From Pseudomonas sp. BGr12 (lineage in GTDB: Bacteria; Pseudomonadota; Gammaproteobacteria; Pseudomonadales; Pseudomonadaceae), in contig NZ_JALRNF010000029.1 in assembly GCF_030272895.1 (NCBI RefSeq), forward strand, positions 17,307-81,306: DNA of 64,000 nucleotides, in the 5' to 3' direction. The notes under the pieces were generated by a model. It was not told the DNA's origin and did not search any database. It saw only the letters and a program-made list of their open reading frames with translations. Every line of letters starts with the position of its first letter. The first letter of the stretch is position 1. This document shows positions 8,481 through 16,718 of this stretch, piece after piece. Both the position numbers and the translations under genes were made by a program.

Positions 8481-9272
8481 TTATTTGCCAACGAATTTTG
8501 CTGCCCGCTTCTCGGTCGAAGCGCGCAGGGCCTCGGCGCCGTCCTCGCTGCGGCCACACAGCAGGCCGGCCGCCAGCTCCGCCTGCAACTGCTCGGCCAG
8601 GGTGCGCTGGGCGCCGTCGCGGATCAGGCGTTTGGTCTGGGCGAAGGCGAAGGTCGGGCCATTGGCCAGGCGACCGGCCAACTCGGCAGTGACTGCCAGC
8701 AACTGGTCATCGGCGCACACCTCACCCACCAGCCCGGCCACCAGCGCACGCTCGGCACCCCACAGTTCGTCGAGGAACAGCAGGCGCTTGGCCTGTTCGC
8801 TGCCGATCAGGCGCGGCAGGTGCCAGCTGGCGCCGGCATCCGGGCTGTAGGCCATGCTGGTGTAGCCGGCCTTGAAACGCGCCGAGGCGGCGGCCACGCG
8901 CAGGTCGCAGCACAGGGTCAGGTCCATGCCGGCGCCGACGGCGGTGCCGTTGATGGCGGCGATGGTGGGTTTGTCGAGGCTGTGCAGGCGCTGCATCAGG
9001 GCGTGGGCGGTCTCGGTCCAGCCGTAGCTCTCCAGGGCGCCACGGGCCTCGGCCTCGGCCCATTCGGCCAGGTCCGCGCCGGCGCAGAAGCTGCGCCCGC
9101 TACCGGTCAGCACCACCACGCGCACGGCCGGGTCGCTGTTGAAGGCATCCAGCAGGGCATGCAGTTGCTTGAGCGCAGGGATGTCCAGGGCGTTGCGCTG
9201 CTCGGGGCGGTTCAGGGTGATCCAGGCGACGCCGGCTTCGACCTTGCTGAGCAGAGACGGGGAAGTAGTCAT
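8481..9272 (-). CDS. Enoyl-CoA hydratase/isomerase family protein
   Basis: This 263-residue crotonase-fold protein has the oxyanion-hole segment GSGRSFCAGADLAEWAE, the second CoA site NGTAVGAGMDLTLCCDLR and the conserved SPDAGASWHLPRLIG. The aspartate in the last motif, where classical hydratases have glutamate, suggests it may be a 2-(1,2-epoxyphenyl)acetyl-CoA isomerase-like or atypical hydratase. It is the first gene of the run continuing into acyl-CoA dehydrogenase, acyl-CoA synthetase, aruI and aruH. A damaged copy of its residues about 30-55 is found at 10000-10075, outside the gene. Family call firm, reaction uncertain. Confidence 0.88.
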   Translation of the reverse strand: MTTSPSLLSKVEAGVAWITLNRPEQRNALDIPALKQLHALLDAFNSDPAVRVVVLTGSGRSFCAGADLAEWAEAEARGALESYGWTETAHALMQRLHSLDKPTIAAINGTAVGAGMDLTLCCDLRVAAASARFKAGYTSMAYSPDAGASWHLPRLIGSEQAKRLLFLDELWGAERALVAGLVGEVCADDQLLAVTAELAGRLANGPTFAFAQTKRLIRDGAQRTLAEQLQAELAAGLLCGRSEDGAEALRASTEKRAAKFVGK

Positions 9273-9452
9273 GGGAGGCCTCGAATTATTGTGATTGGTG
9301 TGAGGGGTAGGACTTGGGGAGATACTAAACGAGTGTTCAGCAAGGAGACAATCGGGGAGATTAGCTCGTGTAACACATTAAATTACAGATATATCTAGCT
9401 GTTTTTATTGATTTATTTTCTTTAGCCAGATTTGCCCAATCCGGGGACTGTT
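9273..9452 (-). promoter_or_regulatory. AT-rich upstream region of the aruHI operon; no motif assigned
   Basis: About 180 bp, notably AT-rich from 9370 to 9425, precede the hydratase gene and must hold the promoter for the downstream part of the ATA cluster if it is not read through from the permease. I see no clear sigma-54 or sigma-70 pair and no certain AruR site. Two loosely similar blocks (ACACGAG and ACACTCG on the minus strand, 35 bp apart) are noted but not convincing. Confidence 0.35.
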
Positions 9453-9483
9453 ACAACTTCGCACAACTGTTGCCGAGCGTGGG

Positions 9484-9553
9484 CTGGATGACGAGCGCTG
9501 CGCGCTCGATCGCAGGCTTCGCCAGCTCCCACAAAGACAATTGCGCCTACCCG
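9484..9553. repeat. 70-bp direct repeat, left copy
   Basis: These 70 bases are identical to 16584-16653, on the far side of the 2092-residue gene. The repeat includes one arm of a REP-like palindrome. Because the sequence beyond it on both sides (with an element inserted in this copy) also runs parallel into the permease tail, it belongs to a larger segmental duplication rather than to two chance REP copies. Confidence 0.9.
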
Positions 9554-9693
9554 TGTAGCCGCTGCCGAGGAACGAGGCTGCGATCCACTGCGCAGCAGTC
9601 GCAACCCGGTCACTTCGTTGTCCCTGGTATACCGCAGTCGCCGGGCTCTGCGGCCGTTATACGGCCGATCGCAGCCTAGCGGCAGCGGCTACA
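9554..9693. repeat. REP-pair element (second family) inserted in the duplicated segment
   Basis: GTAGCCGCTGCCGAGGAACG at the left and CGCAGCCTAGCGGCAGCGGC at the right form imperfect inverted ends about 140 bp apart. The type differs from the REP pairs elsewhere in the window. It interrupts the copy of the permease-flanking sequence: the parallel sequence continues from about 9720. Likely a BIME mobilised by a genomic REP-associated (RAYT) transposase. Confidence 0.7.
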
Positions 9694-9794
9694 CCTTCAG
9701 GCAATCAAGACAGTGCTCCTACCTGGTGACTGAACAAATCCTGAGGGAGCTGGCGGAGCCTGCGAAAGGGCTGCATAGCAGCCCCCGACTTCAC

Positions 9795-10097
9795 TCACAA
9801 GCGCCAATGCCGCTTGCCGCTTGCCGCTTGCCGCTTGCCGCTTGCCGCTTGCGATCGATGATGATGATGATGATGATGAAGTACACCGCTTAACACACAG
9901 CGAAAGAACCAAAAAAACCAGCACAACGAAGGCGGCGAGATCTCATCCATCGCCAGGAACACGAGCAGCGAACTGCACAGAGTGTCGGCGGCAACGAAGC
10001 AAGTCACCACCACCACGCGCACAGCCTGGTCGGCGTCATGGGCATCGAGCAAGGCGTGGAGGTTTTTCAGGCTGAAGGACGTCACAACTTCGCACAA
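9795..10097 (-). pseudogene. Chimeric remnant: enoyl-CoA hydratase start fused to permease fragments
   Basis: An open frame of about 100 codons reads, in order, a degraded copy of the hydratase N-terminal segment (LKNLHALLDAHDADQAVRVV, compare LKQLHALLDAFNSDPAVRVV in the gene at 8481), a piece of the permease (FVAADTL), then a second permease piece (SSLLVFLAMDE, compare SSLFVFLAMDE), then the permease tail out of frame. The tail contains a 7-bp GCCGCTT repeat (six units, 9809-9850) and a GAT repeat (seven units, 9857-9877), giving an SGKRQAA-type repeat and seven histidines. The only start is a TTG without a visible ribosome site, so expression is doubtful. It is best read as debris from the rearrangement that placed the giant gene here. 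Confidence 0.8.
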
Positions 10098-10099
10098 GT

Positions 10100-10132
10100 C
10101 AAAACTAAAGGGCCATCCCGAAGGGATGGCCC
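10100..10132 (-). terminator. Rho-independent terminator of the 2092-residue gene
   Basis: GGGCCATCCC-GAA-GGGATGGCCC forms a perfect 10-bp stem; on the minus strand it is followed by TTTAGTTTTGA. It lies about 25 bp beyond the stop codon of the giant gene and marks the right edge of the scrambled region. Confidence 0.9.
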
Positions 10133-10155
10133 AAGAGCACAGTGCAAAAAATTAC

Positions 10156-13100
10156 TTATGTGAAGGTCATGTATTTGGTGAAACGTGCCCAACTATAACC
10201 CGGCAGCTCAAAGGTTATCCCATATGTCCCTGGTACCGTACTGACCACATCAAAGTAAATATCCCCTGGTTCCCCTACAGCACTACCGTGCAGCGTGATA
10301 TGCACCCTTTGTCCCGCGTAGCCGACGATCTGAAAGTGACTTGGTATGCTGACTATCACATGACTTAATGGAGCAACATAATAAATCTCAGTGTCGTAAC
10401 ACACGCGATTTCGGCTTCGACCATTGGCTCTGGCGGATTGAGCCAACATTGCCCCCACACGGTGTATTCCAGAGTACCTGTCCCACGGGAATTTACCGGT
10501 AAATTGCAGTTCGGCTGTGACCGAAGGTTTACCGGTTCTTCTCGCTGTGACGGTTGTGTAGGGGCTTGTAGCGCGGAGCATCTGATGTGCTTCACCGTTT
10601 TGGTCGAGGGTGACTTGAAGCTGTTGCGCTCCCCCGACAAAACTTGCTCTCGACCCAGCGACTAACGTCGCGACTTCACCGGGGCTACCTATCACCGTGA
10701 CACTGTTTGTTTCCTTCGGATGGATCCAGTCGGTTGGCAGCGCAGTGCTCTGCATCCCAAGACTAGAAACGGCCAGAACGAAAGTAGCAACGTTCATTTC
10801 ATATGCCTTTACAGGCGCTTCGATCGCTGCGTCGAAGTCATCCTCTCCTGCGGTATTAACCGCCGCATGAATGGTCAATTGCGTACCATGAGAAAGTGTG
10901 TCCAGTTCTGCTCTCGGAATAGACCATCGAAACCCTTCGACGGTCTCATCCGCGGATACAAGCTCAGCCTCTACAAGCGGTAGTTGCCAATCCGTATTTT
11001 GACCTTGGGTTCCGCGTAGCGTGATCCAGATGACCTGACCTTGCACTATACCTTGCCACGGCTCAAGCCTAAGGGTTGCATCGCCCTGGAAAGCCGCCAG
11101 TTCCAGGACAATCCCCCTGGCCTCTTCAATGAACGGCGCGACGAGTTGAACCTGTACCAGGAAAATCTGGTAGTGCCGCTGCGGAAACACAATAGCCTCG
11201 TCGTCCCCGGCGTCCTCATGCAACACCACCTGCATTTCCAGGCGAATACGGCTTTCATGCGCAAAGCCTTGAAGCTCGGCACGCGGTAACACCGCGCGTA
11301 TGCCCAGATCGACCTCACCGGGCGCAATGGCCTGCCGTTCAGCCAATGTAATGATCTTTTCACCACCGGCTTCGTCCACTCCAATGCAACGCAACCAGTA
11401 GTATTGCCCTTCGTTGATACCGACCCAGGGTGCGACGGTCACCAATGCATCGCCGGGGAACAGCAACAGGTCCAGCCTATCGCCCCTGGCCTCTTCGATC
11501 AGCGGCTGCGGCGGATTGGTCAACACCGGTCCGATCCACAAGTTCAAGTAATCCGAGTTCCGGCTTCGCTCTCCTGGCTCCCTGACCACATAACGCACCC
11601 GCACCGGCCGGTTCAGGCTGGGCAGGATATTCTCTTCAGGTACGCCAAAGTACTCATCCCGGGCGCTTTGCACCGGTAGATAGTCGAACCAGTTGCCCGC
11701 CACCACCGGACTCAGCCATTCCAGGTGGATGGTCTGCCCCTGGGCCATGCCGGTGTAGAGCGGCACCAGGGTACTGGCCACGACAATGCCGACCGGATCG
11801 AGCACCCCATTCTCGGCCTCTTCCACCTCGGGCCTGATGAACTCCGGCGCCGGTTCGCCCACCCAGACTTCCAGGCGCTCCGACTCCCAGGGCTCTCCCG
11901 AGGCATTCTTGACCTGGAAAAACAACACCAGGCTACCACCGGCAATGGCCACCAGATGCACAGGGTCATGCCAGACAAACACCACTTCTTTGCCCACCTG
12001 GGCACCCGTCAGCCGTCGCTCTTCCATGTAGACATATTCGTTGCCATTGGCCTTGGTGCCCTGCCACACCACCCGCACCTCCTGCCCGGGGAACATCGCC
12101 AACCACGGCGGGATTCTGATGACCACGCGGCTCAAGGTATCGGGCAGGTAATCCTCGTCACGACCGTCAACGTCGGGCCTGACCAACTGCGTCGCCACGC
12201 CCCGTACCCCCACCGCTGAAGTCTTGGAGGGAATTGGCGTTGGGAAGCCATTGCGCACGACTCTGTAGGAGACATAAGCCAGCCCACCGGCAATGGCCTG
12301 GATCAATGCATTGGCAACGCGAAACTCCACGCGGCGAGCCGGCGGCATGCTGGGCAACGGATCTGATAGTTGCTCATGGACCGGCAATGCCACCGCGTCA
12401 CTGGTAAAGCCGCGCCAGACCAGCCTCAGGCGATCTCCGGCGATAAATCGAGGGAAGTCGGCAACCACGGTGACCGTGACATCCTGCGGGCCAAGCTCCC
12501 CCAGTTCGATAAAGCCCTCGCTGTCCAATGGCTCGACCGCAGGGCGCGGCAACAGGAAGGCACTGATTTCCACGAAGGCGTAGCTAGGCAGCGAGGCACC
12601 ATCGGACGGGTTGCCGACTTCATCTTCAAGCCAGTACAACACCAACAGCTCTTCGGAATCTCCGGCCTCCTCGATGGTAGCCAGATCGACGTACACAGAA
12701 ATGATTGTGCCGACCTCTCCCGGTTGCACCACATGCTGCACCTTGACGCCACCCCAGCTCAGGTTGAGCCGGTCGCCCACTTCCATGAAGCGCCATGGGT
12801 AGACACTGACCGAAATCCCCTCCTGGGCGGCGTTCCAGTCGATGATGCCGGGCGGGATGATCGGGAACATCAGACCGGTGTGGTGCGGGCTGCCCGGATT
12901 CGGATTGGGCCCGCCCGGCAAGCTGCGCTTGACCTTGATGAACAGCTGCGCCGACGCATAGTCGTTACCGTTGGCCGCCCTGACCGTGAACCACACCTTG
13001 CTGTTGCCATTGGGAATACGCCCGGGCGGCACATAGATGAACACCAGCTCGTGCCGGTCCTCCGGCTTGACCACGTAGGGGAACGGCGTCACCGGGGTGG

Positions 13101-16100
13101 CTTCGTCGCCCCAGTAAATTTGGATCTCGTCGCCCGCCTCCATGCCCAGGTAAGGTTCGACGATCACTTGCAGGCCCTTGGGGTCGTTCTCCAGGCCCGG
13201 CTTACCGATCCCGCCGTGCAGGCCATCCGGGTGATCGACGTACTCGCGCAGGTTGGGAATGCGCAGTGCACTCAAGTCCAGCGGTTTGATCTGGTTGACC
13301 CGCATGAACCAGGGCCGCGGATCGCCGCCCGCGGCCCTGGGCGAGTAGTTGGAAGCCAGGCTGGAGAAGTACAGGGTCTTGCTGAAGCGCGTCCAACTGC
13401 CGCCCTGGGGCAGATGGAAGGTCAGGGTGACTTCCTCGGCCACGCTGTCGACCACCTCGAACTGGCAGTCGCCGGACAGCTCTGTCAGCGCCAGGCTGGC
13501 AATCTGCCCGGGATGGCCTGGAATACTGGCGCTGCCGCTGAGCTCGACCTGCACGTAGGTGACATCGGCAAAACCCCGGGCATCGAAACACACACGGTTG
13601 CCCGCGCGCCCGTTGGCCAGGGCGCCGGCGGCGGCACGGGCACGTACGCCCTGCTCGTCCTGCTCCTGGTCGAAGACGAAGACGTCGCTGAAGCGCACTG
13701 GCACGTAGCGCGGCGCCACGCCATCGATCAGCGCGCTGACCAGCACGGTTTCGGCAAAGGCATCGCCAAGCCAGGCGCTGAACTCGCCGCGGCTGTCGAG
13801 GGTAAAGGCCAGTTGCTGGCTGTCATTGTCGAACTGCGCCGAACCATTGACCGACAGCGTGCCCTGGGCGCCCGGACGACCGATGAGGGTGAGGCCGCAG
13901 GTCTGGGTTTTCAATGACCAGTCCTGGGGCAAGGCCGAGGTGGCCAGGCCCAGGTCGGAGACCATGATATGCAGTTGGCCCTGGCGTACCTGGTAGCTGC
14001 GCACGGGAAAGTCCACGGTTTGCCCGGCATCGGCCGTGGCGCCGAAGTTCACCTTCAGGTGCAGGCTCAGCTCGGCGCCATCCGCCAGCGCGGTGAGAAA
14101 CGCTCGGGGCAGCTCGACCGAAAGGCCATTGAGCGTCGAGGCGTCAATGACACTGGCCACCAGCAGTGGCTGCACGGCACTGCCGCTACGGGCTTCGAGC
14201 CACACCCGCTGGTCAAGGGCAATAAACGGCCAGGGCGCGGCGGTGACCGTGGCCGGGCCATCGAAGCTGTCCAGCTCCAGCTCGCCGCCAACGGCCTGCT
14301 CGATGGTTGGCTTGACCAGCGCATCTGCCGCCGGTGCCCGTACCTGGACGCTCAGCACCGGGGAATCCAGGGCGGGCAGTTCATTGCGCAGCACCTGGTA
14401 GCTGATACGCACCTGGCCGTTGATATTGGCCCCCACCGCCGACGGCGGCACACTGGCCATGATGAAGCCGCTGTCGCTGCCTGGCCGCTCGATCAGCGCC
14501 GGCGTGCCGACACCTGGCGCGCCTTGCCAGAGCAACTGGACACGATCGCTGGCACGCATGCCGGTGTAGCTGATGCGCACCTGGGCACCGTGCAAGCCGA
14601 GCATGGCATCGTAGCTGCCGCCTTGTGCGCCGGTCAGGGTGGGCAGCGTCAGTGTCGGCGCTTGCGAGCGGATTGCGAGGTTCAGCACCTGGGACGGCAA
14701 GGGCCGCCCATCGCGCGGTTCGACCTGATAACTGACCTGCACCGCGCCGCCCAGGCTGGCCTGCACCACCGCTTGCGGCACGTTGAACAGCAGTGCCGTA
14801 CCCGGCTGGGTCACGGTTTGCACCAGGCTGACCGTTCCCGCCGCATCGGCGCCTTGCCAGGTCAGGGTGACGGTGTCCTGGACCAGCATCACCGGGTAGT
14901 CGACACTGACTTGCACCCCGCCAGGGAAAAAATGCGGATCGAGCTGATTCCCGGGAGCCTCCACGCCTGGCAGCGGCAGCAGCCCCGCCGTGCTGACCGT
15001 CAAATTCAGCGGCGCCGACTCGCGGTAGCCGACGCTGCGCGAAGTGGCCATGCGTACCCGGTAGTAGAGTTTCACCGAGCCCGACTCCAGCAGGCGAATG
15101 TGCTCCGCCGCGACGTTGATCGCGATGGGCGCATCCGAGCCGGCCTGTTGGGCGCTGACGGTGCGGACCTGTTCATGCACGGTCGGCTTGCCGTCGAACA
15201 TGGTGCCCAGCCATACCAGCACGATCTCGTGGCCTGCCGTGCGCCCCAGGTATTTGGGAATCATGACCGTGGCCCGTGTGGCGTCGTAGGCCAACTCGCC
15301 CTCCACCGCCTGATTGACGCTCGGTGCCTGCAGCGCCTGTGGCTGCCCCTTGACCCCCACGGTCAGGCGCTGCGAACGCAGCTCGCCGCTGGCCGTCACC
15401 AGGGTATAGGACACCACGGCCAGGCCGTTGGCCAACGCCCAGAGCTTGTCGTTGGCGATGCTGAACACAATCACCTGGGGAAGCTGACCACGGATGACCT
15501 GCTCAAGGTCGGTATGGGTGGGCAATCCGGAGTCGATGTAGCCGGTAAAGCGCAGTTTGACCTGGTCACCCACCGCAAAGTCCGGGGCTTTGGCGTTTAC
15601 CGCAATCAGCAGCGGCGCGTCGCCCTGCGCTTCCAGATCAAGATAACCGTCGCTGTCGACCCCCTGCACCGCCGCCACGGGCAGTTGCGCAGTGCCGGTG
15701 TCGACCACGATCGACACATGGGGCGCCCAGGCCTGGCTGGTGTTGTACACCAGGTCATGCACCTCCCAGCTGACCACCAGGTTGGGGCTGTCGCCCGCTT
15801 CCAGGATGACGCTGCCCGGGACGTTGATGACCACCGGGTGATTGATATCGGCCTCGCTCAGGGTGTAAGTGCGCATGATGCCGCCCCAGCTGAGGCGGAT
15901 CACATCGCCGACGGCCTTGTTCTCGTAGTGGAAGATGCGCACATCGACCCCGGCTTCCAGGTGCGCGGCGGTCACCGGATTGGCGGCCACCTCGGCCGCC
16001 ACCAGGCCCTGGTGGCCAGGCGCAGGATCGATGTCCTCGCCGCCGGGCCGGGTCAGCTTGACCCACACCGACAACGATCTTGCGCGCTGGTACTCCAGGC

Positions 16101-16434
16101 CCTGGCGGGTGAAGGTGTAGTACAGGCGTTTCTCCCCCGGGGTGAAGCGGTCGGCGGCCAGGTACAGCGACAGCGGCCGGTTCAGGTCACGCTCGGCAAC
16201 CTGCAATGCCGGTGCAATCGGCGCCGGCTCGCCCTCCATGAACACCTGCAGCAGGTCACCGACCTGGGCGTCGCGAAAGGTTGGCACCGTGGCCAGCACA
16301 CCGAGCACGCTGGTGGCCAGGGTGTCGATGCTAACGCCGCCGTCAAAGCCCTCGACGGGGGTGGCCATGCGATAGATCGCCAGTGGGCTCAGTGTGGTGC
16401 GCACAAGGTTGGTCGGTGCTTGTAGGTCATTCAT
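10156..16434 (-). CDS. Giant 2092-residue Ig-like repeat protein with internal two-module duplication
   Basis: I do not recognise a named family. The N-terminus (to about 360) is paralogous to the 804-residue protein at 44140: both share a GFDGG segment, LxRPGGxxxDP, HLxAGVxV, a WGG strand, VVIxVPxxxILxAGD and EVHD. About thirteen units of roughly 110 residues follow, each with a 'gD.v.L.W.G' strand (near residues 183, 297, 409, 527, 637 and, after a break, 1108, 1228 and on), suggesting stacked Ig-like folds. Two related caps of about 205 residues close each half (about 822-1024 and 1885-2092); both carry NRVCF/YD and SWxRFxKxxxF. So the protein looks like a duplicated array-plus-cap unit. 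There is no signal peptide, membrane segment or LPXTG/barrel anchor. The last 300-400 codons are visibly less GC-rich than the rest. Start ATG has GAGG in front. Function unknown; export, adhesion or toxin scaffold are guesses. Confidence 0.9.
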   Translation of the reverse strand: MNDLQAPTNLVRTTLSPLAIYRMATPVEGFDGGVSIDTLATSVLGVLATVPTFRDAQVGDLLQVFMEGEPAPIAPALQVAERDLNRPLSLYLAADRFTPGEKRLYYTFTRQGLEYQRARSLSVWVKLTRPGGEDIDPAPGHQGLVAAEVAANPVTAAHLEAGVDVRIFHYENKAVGDVIRLSWGGIMRTYTLSEADINHPVVINVPGSVILEAGDSPNLVVSWEVHDLVYNTSQAWAPHVSIVVDTGTAQLPVAAVQGVDSDGYLDLEAQGDAPLLIAVNAKAPDFAVGDQVKLRFTGYIDSGLPTHTDLEQVIRGQLPQVIVFSIANDKLWALANGLAVVSYTLVTASGELRSQRLTVGVKGQPQALQAPSVNQAVEGELAYDATRATVMIPKYLGRTAGHEIVLVWLGTMFDGKPTVHEQVRTVSAQQAGSDAPIAINVAAEHIRLLESGSVKLYYRVRMATSRSVGYRESAPLNLTVSTAGLLPLPGVEAPGNQLDPHFFPGGVQVSVDYPVMLVQDTVTLTWQGADAAGTVSLVQTVTQPGTALLFNVPQAVVQASLGGAVQVSYQVEPRDGRPLPSQVLNLAIRSQAPTLTLPTLTGAQGGSYDAMLGLHGAQVRISYTGMRASDRVQLLWQGAPGVGTPALIERPGSDSGFIMASVPPSAVGANINGQVRISYQVLRNELPALDSPVLSVQVRAPAADALVKPTIEQAVGGELELDSFDGPATVTAAPWPFIALDQRVWLEARSGSAVQPLLVASVIDASTLNGLSVELPRAFLTALADGAELSLHLKVNFGATADAGQTVDFPVRSYQVRQGQLHIMVSDLGLATSALPQDWSLKTQTCGLTLIGRPGAQGTLSVNGSAQFDNDSQQLAFTLDSRGEFSAWLGDAFAETVLVSALIDGVAPRYVPVRFSDVFVFDQEQDEQGVRARAAAGALANGRAGNRVCFDARGFADVTYVQVELSGSASIPGHPGQIASLALTELSGDCQFEVVDSVAEEVTLTFHLPQGGSWTRFSKTLYFSSLASNYSPRAAGGDPRPWFMRVNQIKPLDLSALRIPNLREYVDHPDGLHGGIGKPGLENDPKGLQVIVEPYLGMEAGDEIQIYWGDEATPVTPFPYVVKPEDRHELVFIYVPPGRIPNGNSKVWFTVRAANGNDYASAQLFIKVKRSLPGGPNPNPGSPHHTGLMFPIIPPGIIDWNAAQEGISVSVYPWRFMEVGDRLNLSWGGVKVQHVVQPGEVGTIISVYVDLATIEEAGDSEELLVLYWLEDEVGNPSDGASLPSYAFVEISAFLLPRPAVEPLDSEGFIELGELGPQDVTVTVVADFPRFIAGDRLRLVWRGFTSDAVALPVHEQLSDPLPSMPPARRVEFRVANALIQAIAGGLAYVSYRVVRNGFPTPIPSKTSAVGVRGVATQLVRPDVDGRDEDYLPDTLSRVVIRIPPWLAMFPGQEVRVVWQGTKANGNEYVYMEERRLTGAQVGKEVVFVWHDPVHLVAIAGGSLVLFFQVKNASGEPWESERLEVWVGEPAPEFIRPEVEEAENGVLDPVGIVVASTLVPLYTGMAQGQTIHLEWLSPVVAGNWFDYLPVQSARDEYFGVPEENILPSLNRPVRVRYVVREPGERSRNSDYLNLWIGPVLTNPPQPLIEEARGDRLDLLLFPGDALVTVAPWVGINEGQYYWLRCIGVDEAGGEKIITLAERQAIAPGEVDLGIRAVLPRAELQGFAHESRIRLEMQVVLHEDAGDDEAIVFPQRHYQIFLVQVQLVAPFIEEARGIVLELAAFQGDATLRLEPWQGIVQGQVIWITLRGTQGQNTDWQLPLVEAELVSADETVEGFRWSIPRAELDTLSHGTQLTIHAAVNTAGEDDFDAAIEAPVKAYEMNVATFVLAVSSLGMQSTALPTDWIHPKETNSVTVIGSPGEVATLVAGSRASFVGGAQQLQVTLDQNGEAHQMLRATSPYTTVTARRTGKPSVTAELQFTGKFPWDRYSGIHRVGAMLAQSARANGRSRNRVCYDTEIYYVAPLSHVIVSIPSHFQIVGYAGQRVHITLHGSAVGEPGDIYFDVVSTVPGTYGITFELPGYSWARFTKYMTFT

Positions 16435-16492
16435 GGCAAGGCCTCGTCTGCAGGAAGTACAGCCTCGACCCTACGCAATAACCGCAATGAGA

Positions 16493-16521
16493 AAGGGTCG
16501 ACCGGGGGAAAGTCGACCCTT
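16493..16521. promoter_or_regulatory. 10-bp-arm palindrome upstream of the giant gene
   Basis: AAGGGTCGAC at 16493-16502 and its exact complement at 16512-16521 are separated by nine bases, 59-87 bp before the ATG at 16434. On the minus strand a short T-rich stretch follows, so it could be an operator, a leader hairpin or a weak terminator for transcripts coming from the permease. Confidence 0.55.
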
Positions 16522-16548
16522 ATTCAATACCTCACTTTGGAGCCCAAC

Positions 16549-16568
16549 AACTGACAGAAATACCAGGT
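16549..16568 (-). promoter_or_regulatory. TGACAG direct-repeat element, giant gene copy
   Basis: AACTGACAGAAATACCAGGT here matches 46631-46650 at 17 of 20 positions. Both lie 80-135 bp upstream of minus-strand genes encoding paralogous Ig-like proteins. The merged consensus is TGACAG-N3-TGACAG, a likely shared activator site. Confidence 0.6.
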
Positions 16569-16583
16569 GGCGAGAACACTGGA

Positions 16584-16692
16584 CTGGATGACGAGCGCTG
16601 CGCGCTCGATCGCAGGCTTCGCCAGCTCCCACAAAGACAATTGCGCCTACCCGGTTACTGCACAAACCCTGTGGGAGCTGGCGAAGCCTGCG
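16584..16692. repeat. 70-bp direct repeat (right copy) within a REP-like inverted pair
   Basis: 16584-16653 is identical to 9484-9553. Within this segment CGCAGGCTTCGCCAGCTCCC (from 16611) and its exact reverse complement (ending 16692) form 23-bp perfect arms. This REP-like hairpin is 27 bp beyond the permease stop and could end permease transcripts. Confidence 0.9.
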
Positions 16693-16718
16693 AAGGGGCT
16701 GCAAGGCAGCCCCCGACT

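Noticed and set aside
9484..9553. 70-bp repeat as transposon ends or phage attachment site
   Set aside because: No transposase or integrase gene lies between the copies, and the repeats are part of a longer flank duplication containing REP arms.
13969..16425. 818-codon open frame opposite the giant gene
   Set aside because: Antisense frame of a GC-rich gene; composition rich in His, Gln, Arg and Gly, no domain, no ribosome site.
10156..16434. Giant protein as RTX adhesin or large LapA-type adhesin
   Set aside because: No GGxGxDxxx repeats, no retention module, no C-terminal type I secretion signal and no lap/tolC-like genes nearby.
16611..16692. Inverted arms after the permease as a CRISPR repeat or tRNA gene
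   Set aside because: Only one pair, no spacers, no cloverleaf; it is a REP-type hairpin.
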